Shown: positions 38,401 through 44,963 of the stretch, in pieces
How the letters are laid out: each line of letters begins with the position of its first letter
Numbering within the stretch: the first letter of the stretch is position 1
The notes under the pieces: model-generated
The model's database searches: none
Told to the model about the DNA's origin: nothing
What the model saw: the letters and a program-made list of their open reading frames with translations, nothing else
Translations under genes and position numbers: made by a program
DNA from: Hwangdonia lutea
GTDB taxonomy: Bacteria; Bacteroidota; Bacteroidia; Flavobacteriales; Flavobacteriaceae
Reading direction: 5' to 3'
DNA length: 64,000 nucleotides
NCBI RefSeq assembly: GCF_032814565.1
Contig: NZ_CP136521.1
Location: 620,001-684,000 of the forward strand

Positions 38401-38446
38401 GTTTAGGTATATTACGTTTATGCAGTAAAGAAGAAAAAAAACTCAT
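35426..38446 (-). CDS. druH: DruH-like large protein of the Druantia type III-like pair
   Basis: 1006 residues with no enzyme motif or membrane segment that I recognise. It begins MSFFSSLLHKRNIPKHHGRP, with WKYLLTNEEFQRLSFTLQFGN soon after; the rest is mixed alpha/beta. The identity rests on context: it is encoded 4 bp before a DruE-type helicase, as in type III Druantia (DruH + DruE), with matching size. Its promoter carries the shared defence palindrome directly behind the WYL gene. The alternative is an unnamed helicase-partner system; a profile comparison with DruH would decide. Confidence 0.55.
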   Translation of the reverse strand: MSFFSSLLHKRNIPKHHGRPLWKYLLTNEEFQRLSFTLQFGNIDTIDPRDVTLYYAQWWKENYNGGIPSKQDIFDSLGGNIRFNLTYDEFYKLARMGAQILGIKWIKKQNTLYFKTLLLQGGLPLKHISENHGNYKAFLEAVLEEQPETIEDFMFKTHIIDLLPKSSQNDIIYENCLEIVKSILNNDGEYDKLLESEDSLKDISSALKVKSASLTKKIKQSKTKNYWLLSFKNNECNIFLRLGLANTYTKDTLSDILGFEALERDYQFFMDDNLVCVFRKMANGQFKTDWYNQENKEWDLSTGLPYTYVICNEKKTELPDYIQTIPNLEEPSLWARFNDKEWRLIKGYAASNKEAAVLFPTHWKCDLPSSLISLYTKSFFWMPFEGEVDIQFEEEIKTYMSGVSSFDWIIENKKPIWMLKSNLPVVQGIPNILVYDDEGYDIKRNRFKVWIKKHNSKDIWENLSRLSYISTGCFDLRIEKDDLIAHDVFFNIGNLQARYSNQSIHSALIEFRNLDYFECKLNESTLVQIEEDNNRYVLKVNTELSKIPTIIKGSLGFPSKKKLFFDLLSPFQGMAIIDKDGQIINEDQPLSLANLYGMRILSTPNTETLLKIKNSLKTDVKIIKEIKESNQPVISFKDEIVRLFYLADAMDFKNTVCLELSEGKHKKIYKISGFSHMLDIDNQLRNKVSLLNSNDNLELFAIPVNCTADEIEIISLVRNDESYVIPSTDISNQFIIISSKKEGKQLMPRFVNTGDFFLGVDKYERIENYHKELTITTYNDDVWQQVLAYFKICVQYDLPFSTFDQLRAISRGSEVASRAFLFLGINQSDSTEYIQKAIPEMEKDLGFCFHWITKTDWGNAIAEINEPDNYKYYSHIAELISSYMGENGLQKLFKFISGSNIESEPILQRNILDLRSQLGTRVLGELPYNSPKINGNYNIQVEEHHQVRLLLQAPIAVAESISDRQKDYPIWAGDEKREVIRRNIQYSQYLKPDFYNKTIFHALKRC

Positions 38447-38502
38447 TGGCTATTAGTTAAATTGTGCTTACCAGCTTTTTATTAAAATTTATTTCAATAA
38501 TT

Positions 38503-38537
38503 CAAAATAAGTTATTAAATATGCAAAGTATTTGCAC
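38503..38537 (-). promoter_or_regulatory. Druantia-like operon promoter with shared defence palindrome
   Basis: Minus strand: GTGCAA-ATACT-TTGCAT, then 10 nt (ATTTAATAAC), then TTATTTTG as the -7-like box, 56 nt before the druH ATG. The palindrome begins 5 nt beyond the stop codon of the WYL gene. There is no -33 TTG at the usual distance. Confidence 0.75.
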
Positions 38538-38542
38538 AGACA

Positions 38543-39577
38543 CTAATTATAATACTCTTGCATTACTTCCACATGCTCTTTCATTTTACTTTTTAAACTA
38601 ACAGGTTCAATCACTTCGACATCTTTTCCATAGGAAAGTAATTGCTGAATTAACTCAAGATTAATAATAGTTTCAAAAAATACTTGATTTTCTTTGCCTT
38701 CTTCCGTAAATTCATCCCAATATGGATGAATTGGTTTGGTTTTGAAATATTGGAGACGATTTGGATTAAATCTTAAAACTACTTTTTCAGGAATTGGTTG
38801 TTCTTGAGTAATACTTTGTTTTCTTATACCTACCATTTGATTAAAAAATGAAGCCCAATCTGTATTATCGTTAATAAACTCTAACTCATGGGTAACTTCA
38901 AATTGCTTAAGTCTATCATCTAACGGAATGCTCCAATACATCTTGTTGTCGGTTTGATTGTAGCCAAATACAAACCATCTTTGATTGTATTGCTTTAATA
39001 CATAAGGATGAAATATAAATCTTTTAGGTTGTTCATCATTAAACCCTTGAAAAATGATATTCAAAACTTCTTTATTCCTTATAGCTAAGAAAATTGGTTT
39101 TAAATGGCTTAAGCCTTCATAAGCTTCATTCTTATCATAAAATAATATCTTATCATAATTCGGTATAGAAGCGACTCCTTCTTCATCTTGAAATAATACC
39201 AATGCTTCAGAAAGTTTATCATATTTCGGGTTTTCATCATAACGTTCCAATAATTGCAGAGCTGCATCTATTAGATATTGCTCATATGGCAATAGCTTTT
39301 TCTGCGCAATAGAATAGTTCTGATCTGAATAACAATACACTTCCTTACCCATATCTTTTTGCACAGATAATGGCGCTCCAAAACCCTTTTCAATATTTCT
39401 AAATAAGGCTATATCACTTCGAAGTGTTCTTACTTGGACTGATTCACCAGGATATAGCTCATCTATTCCTTCATTTACTTCAGACAGTAATTCTTCAAAA
39501 GTCATAGGCTTTTGACGTCTTCTAAAACACTTATCTAGAATATTATACCTGTAATGAGCATGTTTACTATTAGACAT
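38543..39577 (-). CDS. WYL-domain transcriptional regulator
   Basis: 344 residues. The N-terminal winged HTH region (YNILDKCFRRRQKPMTFEELL, VQVRTLRSDIALFRN) is followed by a WYL domain: FLAIRNKEVLNIIFQGF, FIFHPYVLKQYNQRWFVFGYN, then IPLDDRLKQFEV. WYL proteins bind ligands such as single-stranded DNA, and WYL regulators (BrxR, CapW) control BREX and CBASS systems. It is third in an operon with the wHTH and nucleotidyltransferase genes and directly precedes the druH promoter palindrome. It is the best candidate for the regulator that reads the four defence palindromes; this is inferred, not shown. Confidence 0.88.
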   Translation of the reverse strand: MSNSKHAHYRYNILDKCFRRRQKPMTFEELLSEVNEGIDELYPGESVQVRTLRSDIALFRNIEKGFGAPLSVQKDMGKEVYCYSDQNYSIAQKKLLPYEQYLIDAALQLLERYDENPKYDKLSEALVLFQDEEGVASIPNYDKILFYDKNEAYEGLSHLKPIFLAIRNKEVLNIIFQGFNDEQPKRFIFHPYVLKQYNQRWFVFGYNQTDNKMYWSIPLDDRLKQFEVTHELEFINDNTDWASFFNQMVGIRKQSITQEQPIPEKVVLRFNPNRLQYFKTKPIHPYWDEFTEEGKENQVFFETIINLELIQQLLSYGKDVEVIEPVSLKSKMKEHVEVMQEYYN

Positions 39578-39582
39578 TAGTA

Positions 39583-40269
39583 TTATTTAAATAGTGATTG
39601 AATTTTCGTCATTATCATTTTGTATCTAGTTTCTTGAGTTTCATAATAAAGATTCCCCAAAATAGCTTCCTGCATCCTATTTGATTCTAAAATATTTTGA
39701 AATTGTTGAAGCAAATAAGCTTTAACTTTATTATTGGCACTAATAACTATTTCATGCCAATCTGTACGATTATCTAAAATATAAATAATATCCTCAAAAT
39801 CATGACTCATCCTAGGATCATTTCCTCCTCGGTCCGCATGAGCTACAAACTTACTGGCTAAAAAGTAAGGTAATGGCATTATATTAATGGTATGTTCATC
39901 CAATTGAATTTGTTCTTTATGTTCAAAACCTAATTCAAACCAGGGATTAGCAGGCGCCCAACCTACGGGCTTAGTTCCCATAACATCTACCAAAATATTA
40001 TCAAGCTTAAATCTGCAAATCACACCTAAATCTGCTGATTGTTTAAATCCTTTTTCTACTAATTTTTCTCTAATTTCTTCTAAATGTGTTATAGATATAA
40101 TTTTGATACTGATATCAATATCTTTTGTGGGTCTAACATCATCTGCAGCTGGATCATTGATATATAAGCTGACGGTTGCTCCCCCAACATAGATAACTTC
40201 ATTGTTAAGTTCACCCAATGCTTGCGCTACTCGTTGAATGATTATTCTATTTATAATTGTGTTTTTCAA
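39583..40269 (-). CDS. MNT-like nucleotidyltransferase (AbiEii-like)
   Basis: 228 residues with a nucleotidyltransferase core: VIYVGGATVSLYIND, then RPTKDIDISIKI, giving the GG-x(n)-D-x-D arrangement, and ILVDVMGTKPVGW with a third acid. AbiEii-type toxins and related proteins share this plan and pair with a winged-HTH protein. Here the wHTH gene overlaps the start by 4 bp, and the WYL gene follows 5 bp later. A toxin-antitoxin or defence-accessory role is likely but not certain. The catalytic acids look intact. Confidence 0.75.
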   Translation of the reverse strand: MKNTIINRIIIQRVAQALGELNNEVIYVGGATVSLYINDPAADDVRPTKDIDISIKIISITHLEEIREKLVEKGFKQSADLGVICRFKLDNILVDVMGTKPVGWAPANPWFELGFEHKEQIQLDEHTINIMPLPYFLASKFVAHADRGGNDPRMSHDFEDIIYILDNRTDWHEIVISANNKVKAYLLQQFQNILESNRMQEAILGNLYYETQETRYKMIMTKIQSLFK

Positions 40270-40778
40270 TTGAAATGTTTTTCAAGTTCTAGTGTTGCAA
40301 ATTTTTGCTCCCTAACATTCCCTAAACGTATAGCATCTACTAATGCCAATAATTCATGTAGTACATGATCTTTTAATGCTGCTTTTGGTACATTTGGATG
40401 TAAGGGCTCAATAGAAAACCCTCTAACATTTCCTTCTGCATATGGCCATACATATATTTCTTCACTTTGTATAATTTCAGAAAGTGGCGGCGCACTATGT
40501 GCTGTTGGAATCCCCCTTACTAAACCGCTTGGTTGTTGTGGATACACATACTTTAATCCCGATGTTATAAATTCCACTAAAGCTTGTCTCATAACACGTT
40601 TTTTATCACTAGCAATAAGACCTGCAAGGACACTACGATTTAAAGATTCGCTTACTTCACTGTTACTAATAAAAAGCTCGTTTGCAATATCTTTCATCAA
40701 CCAATCATGATCACCCTTTGCTACTATTTTTAATAAAATAACAATATCATGTGGACGCATTCCATTATGCTTCTTCAT
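40266..40778 (-). CDS. Winged-HTH protein, partner of the nucleotidyltransferase
   Basis: 170 residues. Residues about 8-65 form a winged helix-turn-helix (PHDIVILLKIVAKGDHDWLMKDIANELFISNSEVSESL). The middle part is unlike MarR regulators, and includes YVYPQQPSGLVRGIPTAHSAPPL. It is first in an operon with the nucleotidyltransferase (4-bp overlap) and the WYL protein. A near-perfect palindrome (40793-40809) lies just before its ATG, suggesting autoregulation. This matches the layout of AbiE-type antitoxin/toxin pairs; the identity of the middle domain is not known to me. Confidence 0.72.
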   Translation of the reverse strand: MKKHNGMRPHDIVILLKIVAKGDHDWLMKDIANELFISNSEVSESLNRSVLAGLIASDKKRVMRQALVEFITSGLKYVYPQQPSGLVRGIPTAHSAPPLSEIIQSEEIYVWPYAEGNVRGFSIEPLHPNVPKAALKDHVLHELLALVDAIRLGNVREQKFATLELEKHFN

Positions 40779-40792
40779 ACTTTTTGTTTTTA

Positions 40793-40842
40793 TTTCGCGA
40801 TTCGCAAAACACGAATTTAAAATTTTTTATGTCATTATGCAA
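40793..40842 (-). promoter_or_regulatory. Promoter and operator of the wHTH-NTase-WYL operon
   Basis: Minus strand: -33 TTG (40840-40842), 20-nt spacer, -7-like TAAATTCG (40812-40819). Then comes a palindrome TTTTGCG-AAT-CGCGAAA (40793-40809) with one mismatch pair, ending 14 nt before the ATG. An operator downstream of the -7 box indicates repression, probably by the wHTH product. This promoter has the normal -33 element, unlike the four defence promoters. Confidence 0.65.
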
Positions 40843-41022
40843 GAATTACAACCAAACATTTTATAAGTAAAATCAATTAATGTGCTTTCTGGCGTAGAAT
40901 ATAATATTGAGAATGGGCTGATTGATTATAAAAAAAGTATGATTTAAGGCATAAATTCATAACTTTTAATAGGCAAAGAGGATAAATAACAACAAATATT
41001 ATGTAGAACACGAAAAAAGCAT

Positions 41023-41044
41023 TATTCTGTACCTATTCTGTACC
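41023..41044. repeat. Right-end tandem arm-type sites
   Basis: Two adjacent perfect copies of TATTCTGTACC, the same 11-bp unit and orientation as the pair at 4192-4213 and the single copy at 4341-4351. They lie 50 bp inside the right attachment site. The presence of the same tandem unit at both ends of the element supports integrase binding. Apart from this and the operator at 40793, the stretch 40843-41022 shows nothing I can name. Confidence 0.8.
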
Positions 41045-41057
41045 CATAGAAATAAAA

Positions 41058-41088
41058 CAAGGGTCTCAATCTCTTGAAACCCTTGTTT
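41058..41088 (-). terminator. Terminator behind tRNA-fMet, carried by the element
   Basis: Imperfect stem CAAGGGT-TTCA / TGAGACCCTTG followed by TTT on the minus strand, 7 nt beyond the tRNA 3' end. It lies on the element side of the junction, so the element supplies a new terminator while the original one sits at 4002-4021. Confidence 0.7.
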
Positions 41089-41094
41089 TTACTA

Positions 41095-41168
<74 letters not shown>

Positions 41169-41179
41169 ATATAGGACTG

Positions 41180-41209
41180 CAAATATACAACCCTTTTTAA
41201 TTTCTACAA
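41180..41209 (-). promoter_or_regulatory. tRNA-fMet promoter
   Basis: Minus strand: TTG (41207-41209), 19-nt spacer, TATATTTG (41180-41187), 11 nt before the tRNA 5' end. It matches the Bacteroidota housekeeping sigma consensus and serves as a reference for promoter spacing in this genome. Confidence 0.8.
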
Positions 41210-41227
41210 TAATAAATTCACAAAATA

Positions 41228-41410
41228 TTATTGCCCAATGCTATCTGCCTGAAAATGTACTAATTCTGAATTTGAAAAACGTATGGAAATTTCAATTGGG
41301 TTACAGCAAACCTCACAATCCTCTATAAAAACTTGACTGGATACAGAATTGTCTAACAACATCGAAATAGTTTCCCAACAATACGGACACGTAAAATAAT
41401 GCTCTTCCAT
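41228..41410 (-). CDS. CPXCG motif-containing cysteine-rich protein
   Basis: 60 residues with two Cys pairs: TCPYCWETI near residue 8 and DCEVCCNPIEI near residue 31, as in small CPXCG zinc-ribbon proteins. Here the first motif is CPYCW rather than CPXCG. It is cytoplasmic and of unknown role. It lies between tRNA-fMet and the LRR gene on the minus strand. Confidence 0.8.
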   Translation of the reverse strand: MEEHYFTCPYCWETISMLLDNSVSSQVFIEDCEVCCNPIEISIRFSNSELVHFQADSIGQ

Positions 41411-41430
41411 TTCTGCATAAAACTAAAAAA

Positions 41431-41461
41431 AAAATAGATAACAATAATTGCTATCTATTTT
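41431..41461 (-). terminator. Terminator of the LRR gene
   Basis: Perfect 10-bp stem AAAATAGATA / TATCTATTTT followed by a run of T on the minus strand. It lies 30 bp behind the LRR stop codon. Confidence 0.82.
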
Positions 41462-41490
41462 ACTAATTTATAAAACAAACTTTACTCTAA

Positions 41491-42318
41491 CTATTCTTTT
41501 TCAATATCCATCGTAGCCGTTGCATTCTGTAATTCTAAATGCATTAAACTCGGTGGATTCTTCCCGGAAGCGCTGATATATTCCTTGTTTAAATTATTGT
41601 CGCTTACCATAAATGTGTTCAATTTAGTTAAGTTCATAAACTCCATTGGTAAATCGCCCGAAAATTTATTGCTTGATAACAATAACTCTTGCAACTCGGT
41701 TAATTGCGCAATTTCAACTGGTATTTCGCCATCCATTCTATTGTCCATAACACTTAGCTTTTCTAATTTTGACAAAGCGTAAATTTGGTTAGGAATCGTG
41801 CCCGTTAAAAAGTTGCTCCCTAATAAAAGCTCTTTTAAATTGGTTAAACCCATCAACTCCATCGGGATATTTCCCGAAAGCTTATTGCTGTATAATTTTA
41901 ATGATTCTAGTTTTGTTAAACTTCCAAGTTCTGCTGGTATTTCACCTTCAAAACTATTCATAAACAATTCTAAAGAAGTCAGTGCTTTTAAATTTGCTAA
42001 TTCTGATGGAATTTTTCCCGTTAATTTATTAAATCCAAAATTTAATTTCTTTAAATAAACAAGGTTGCCAATTTCTTTTGGCAAATGTCCTTGAAGATTG
42101 TTAAATGGTAAATTTAATTCAACAATTTTATCATTCTCCATAGTTACACCGTACCACGAATCTACAGAAGCGTTTAAATCCCAAGTAGAGTTCCATTCGC
42201 TACCGTTTGTTGAATTATATAAAGCAATTAAAGCGTCTTTTTCATTCGAGGAAATGTTGGCAAAAGAATATGCTGATACTAGAAAGCATACAACCATAAA
42301 TTTCAAATTCTTCATCAT
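41491..42318 (-). CDS. Secreted leucine-rich repeat protein (plant-specific-type repeats)
   Basis: 275 residues. A signal peptide (about 1-20, MVVCFLVSAYSFA) precedes an LRR N-cap-like segment (EKDALIALYNSTNGSEW, WYGVTMENDKIVELNL). At least seven repeats of 24 residues follow, with the pattern LxxLxLxxNxLxGxIPxEL, for example LTSLELFMNSFEGEIPAELG. This is the plant-specific LRR class, also seen in some Bacteroidota. No T9SS C-terminal sorting domain is visible. The role may be adhesion or binding. It is followed by a strong terminator. Confidence 0.88.
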   Translation of the reverse strand: MMKNLKFMVVCFLVSAYSFANISSNEKDALIALYNSTNGSEWNSTWDLNASVDSWYGVTMENDKIVELNLPFNNLQGHLPKEIGNLVYLKKLNFGFNKLTGKIPSELANLKALTSLELFMNSFEGEIPAELGSLTKLESLKLYSNKLSGNIPMELMGLTNLKELLLGSNFLTGTIPNQIYALSKLEKLSVMDNRMDGEIPVEIAQLTELQELLLSSNKFSGDLPMEFMNLTKLNTFMVSDNNLNKEYISASGKNPPSLMHLELQNATATMDIEKE

Positions 42319-42411
42319 AAATAGATTTGGGATTAATTCACTTACGAAAATAGGCGTTATACAGATTAAATACTATTTTAATCGATGTAATACATAAAAT
42401 TTTAACATATC

Positions 42412-44322
42412 CTAATCGGTGAGTTGCTCGATTTCAAGATGGATATCTTCCCATTTTTGCATAAAACCTTCTAAATCCGTTTTCTTTTTTTGATAGTTCT
42501 CAAAGAAATTGGGTTGAGATGTTACTTCTTCATAATTGATTTCGAGCGATGCATCAATAGCTTTAATCTGGCGTTCTATTTGATTAATCTTCGACTCGAC
42601 ATTGCTCAATTTATTATTTAAAGACTTTAGCTTTTTCTGGTCTTCGTAAGTTTGTTGCTTTTTTACTTTAGGAGTTTCTTTAACCACAGTGCGTTTTTCA
42701 ACTTCGCGCAAACTCTCAACTTTACGCTGATCTAAATAATAATCGATATCGCCTAAATATTCTCTTATTTTATGGTCTTTAAATTCGTAAACCTTATTGG
42801 TCAATCCTTGTAAAAAATCACGATCGTGCGATACTAAAATCAAAGTGCCTTCAAATCGTTTTAAAGCCTCTTTCAGTACGTTTTTAGATTTAATATCCAA
42901 ATGGTTTGTAGGCTCGTCCATGATTAAAACATTAAAAGGCTGTAACATTAATTTAGCCAATGCCAAACGGTTACGCTCGCCTCCAGAAAGCACACGCACG
43001 TACTTATCAACCTCATCGCCCCTAAATAAAAACGAGCCTAAAATATCGCGCACTTTACTTCTATTGGTTTCGTTTGCGGCATCAATCATGGTATCCTGCA
43101 CCGTTTTATTGCCATCTAAATATTCGGCTTGGTTTTGCGCAAAATAGCCTATCTGTACATTATGGCCCAACTTTAAATGTCCGTTATATTTTATATCGCC
43201 AACAATAATTTTTGCTAACGTCGATTTACCTTGTCCGTTTTGCCCAACAAATGCTGTTTTACTATCGCGCTCAATAAGCAAATCAATATCTTTTAAAACT
43301 TGGTTATCACCGTAATTTTTTGATACGCCTTCAGCCTCAACCACTACTTTTCCTGGGGTTATCGAAACCGGAAAATTAAGGGTCATCACACTATTGTCGT
43401 CTTCATCAACCTCAATCCTATCAATCTTATCCAGCTTTTTTATAAGCGACTGCGCCATGGTGGCTTTTGAGGCTTTGGCCCTGAACTTCTCAATAAGTTT
43501 CTCGGTCTGTTCAATCTGTTTTTGCTGATTTTTTTGAGATGCCAATTGTTGCGTTCGCAATTCTTCACGCAATACCAAATACTTGGTATAGGGTTTGGGG
43601 TAATCGTAAATTCTACCTAGCGAAATTTCAATGGTTCTGTTGGTTACGTTATCCAAAAACATTTTATCGTGCGACACAATAACCACAGCACCAGGGTAGC
43701 CTTTTAAAAAACCCTCAAGCCAAATTATGGATTCAATATCCAAGTGATTGGTAGGCTCATCCAATAATAAAATATCATTATTCTGAAGAAGAAGCTTTGC
43801 CAATTCAATACGCATGCGCCAACCGCCAGAAAAGGTATCGGTAAGCATATTAAAATCTTCGCGTTTAAAACCCAAGCCTTGTAAAATCTTTTCGGTATCG
43901 CCTTGGTAATTGTATCCGCCTAAAATCTCGTATTGATGCTGTAGTTCGTTAATATCAACCATCAGTTGGTGGTAGCCTTCACTTTCATAATCGGTACGTT
44001 CTGCCATTTGGGTGTTTACCGTTTCCATTTTGGCTTCCAATTCTTTTATTTCGGTAAAAGCTTCGTAAGCTTCCTCGAGTACGGTTCTTCCAAAAACAAA
44101 ATCAATGTCCTGCTTTAAAAAACCGATTTTAAGTTCTTTGTCGGCTGCAATTTGCCCAGAATCGGGTTCCATTTCCTTAGATAAAATTTTTAGCATCGTC
44201 GATTTACCAGCGCCGTTTTTTCCAATAAGACCAACCCTATCGCCATTACCAAGTTTAAATGTAATGTCTTCGAATAGGTATTCGCCTTGAAACGAAATCG
44301 ATAAATTATGAATGTTCATCAT
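42412..44322 (-). CDS. ABC-F family ATPase
   Basis: 636 residues with two ATP-binding cassettes and no membrane domain. The first has GLIGKNGAGKST, TFSGGWRMRIELA and LLLDEPTNHLD. The second has AFVGQNGQGKST, LSGGERNRLALAKLML and LIMDEPTNHLD. A charged linker (about 240-300) and a C-terminal coiled coil (about 560-636) match Uup/YheS-type ABC-F proteins, which act on ribosomes. Both sites are intact. The gene is monocistronic, divergent from the DUF983 gene. Confidence 0.93.
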   Translation of the reverse strand: MMNIHNLSISFQGEYLFEDITFKLGNGDRVGLIGKNGAGKSTMLKILSKEMEPDSGQIAADKELKIGFLKQDIDFVFGRTVLEEAYEAFTEIKELEAKMETVNTQMAERTDYESEGYHQLMVDINELQHQYEILGGYNYQGDTEKILQGLGFKREDFNMLTDTFSGGWRMRIELAKLLLQNNDILLLDEPTNHLDIESIIWLEGFLKGYPGAVVIVSHDKMFLDNVTNRTIEISLGRIYDYPKPYTKYLVLREELRTQQLASQKNQQKQIEQTEKLIEKFRAKASKATMAQSLIKKLDKIDRIEVDEDDNSVMTLNFPVSITPGKVVVEAEGVSKNYGDNQVLKDIDLLIERDSKTAFVGQNGQGKSTLAKIIVGDIKYNGHLKLGHNVQIGYFAQNQAEYLDGNKTVQDTMIDAANETNRSKVRDILGSFLFRGDEVDKYVRVLSGGERNRLALAKLMLQPFNVLIMDEPTNHLDIKSKNVLKEALKRFEGTLILVSHDRDFLQGLTNKVYEFKDHKIREYLGDIDYYLDQRKVESLREVEKRTVVKETPKVKKQQTYEDQKKLKSLNNKLSNVESKINQIERQIKAIDASLEINYEEVTSQPNFFENYQKKKTDLEGFMQKWEDIHLEIEQLTD

Positions 44323-44476
44323 AGAAATGTAACTTAAATTACCAACACTTAATTATTAAAGGTTATTTTTGCTCTAAATTCCCGACTTAGCGAGAAAGAC
44401 AATTTTAAAAAGGAAATCGCGACAAAAAGTCGAGAAATGATTTTTCGATTGCGATTGCAAAAGTACATTAAAATAT

Positions 44477-44860
44477 ATGTTTAAAAAAGGATCAAAATTA
44501 TATAGCATTTTTACTGGCACCTGCCCTAAATGTCATGAAGAGCCTATGTTTAAAAACAAGAATCCGTATATACTTACAGAGGCTTTAAGCATGCACGAAA
44601 CTTGCTCGAATTGCGGCACCAAATACAAAATCGAACCGTCGTTTTTCTACGGCTCCATGTATGTAAGTTATGCCGTGGGCATTGCGTTTGCAACTGCAGC
44701 ATTTGTAGTTTCGTTTTTTATTTTCAATGCCAGCATACATAACGTTTTTATCGCCATAATAGCAACACTCATTGTTTTTATGCCTGTTATTTTAAGGCTT
44801 TCCAGAAATATTTGGATTAACCTTTTTATACATTACGACAAAAATTTGGCTAAAAAATAA
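44477..44860 (+). CDS. DUF983 family membrane protein
   Basis: 127 residues. Two zinc-ribbon-like pairs, CPKCHEEPMF near residue 16 and CSNCGTKYKIEPSFFYG near residue 45, precede two membrane helices (about 60-80 and 86-108). This is the DUF983 layout. Its function is unknown. It is convergent with the FAD oxidoreductase gene, with a palindromic repeat between them. Confidence 0.87.
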   Translation: MFKKGSKLYSIFTGTCPKCHEEPMFKNKNPYILTEALSMHETCSNCGTKYKIEPSFFYGSMYVSYAVGIAFATAAFVVSFFIFNASIHNVFIAIIATLIVFMPVILRLSRNIWINLFIHYDKNLAKK

Positions 44861-44869
44861 TGTCTTTTT

Positions 44870-44951
44870 GGGCGTTACCTAAAGGTCGGGCTTTCACTAC
44901 TCGCTTCCTCCTGCGTCGGCGAGCTCAAACATGCCGTTCAATCCCTAACGC
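44870..44951. repeat. Intergenic repeat with GCGTTA/TAACGC ends
   Basis: The stretch starts GGGCGTTACC...GGTCGGGC and ends CAATCCCTAACGC. Its terminal hexamers are inverted copies. Similar sequences are scattered between genes in many flavobacteria. It lies between two convergent genes and may help end both transcripts. Confidence 0.55.
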
Positions 44952-44963
44952 AACAACACAACT

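Noticed and set aside
29527-38446. Helicase plus DUF1998 as DISARM
   Set aside because: In DISARM the helicase (DrmA) and DUF1998 protein (DrmB) are separate, and drmC and a methylase accompany them. Here they are fused, and the only methylase belongs to a complete type I system.
40837-40853. A fifth defence palindrome upstream of the wHTH gene
   Set aside because: ATGCAA-N5 is followed by ACAACC, not TTRCAY, and the 10-nt spacing to a -7-like box is missing. This promoter has a normal -33/-7 pair instead.
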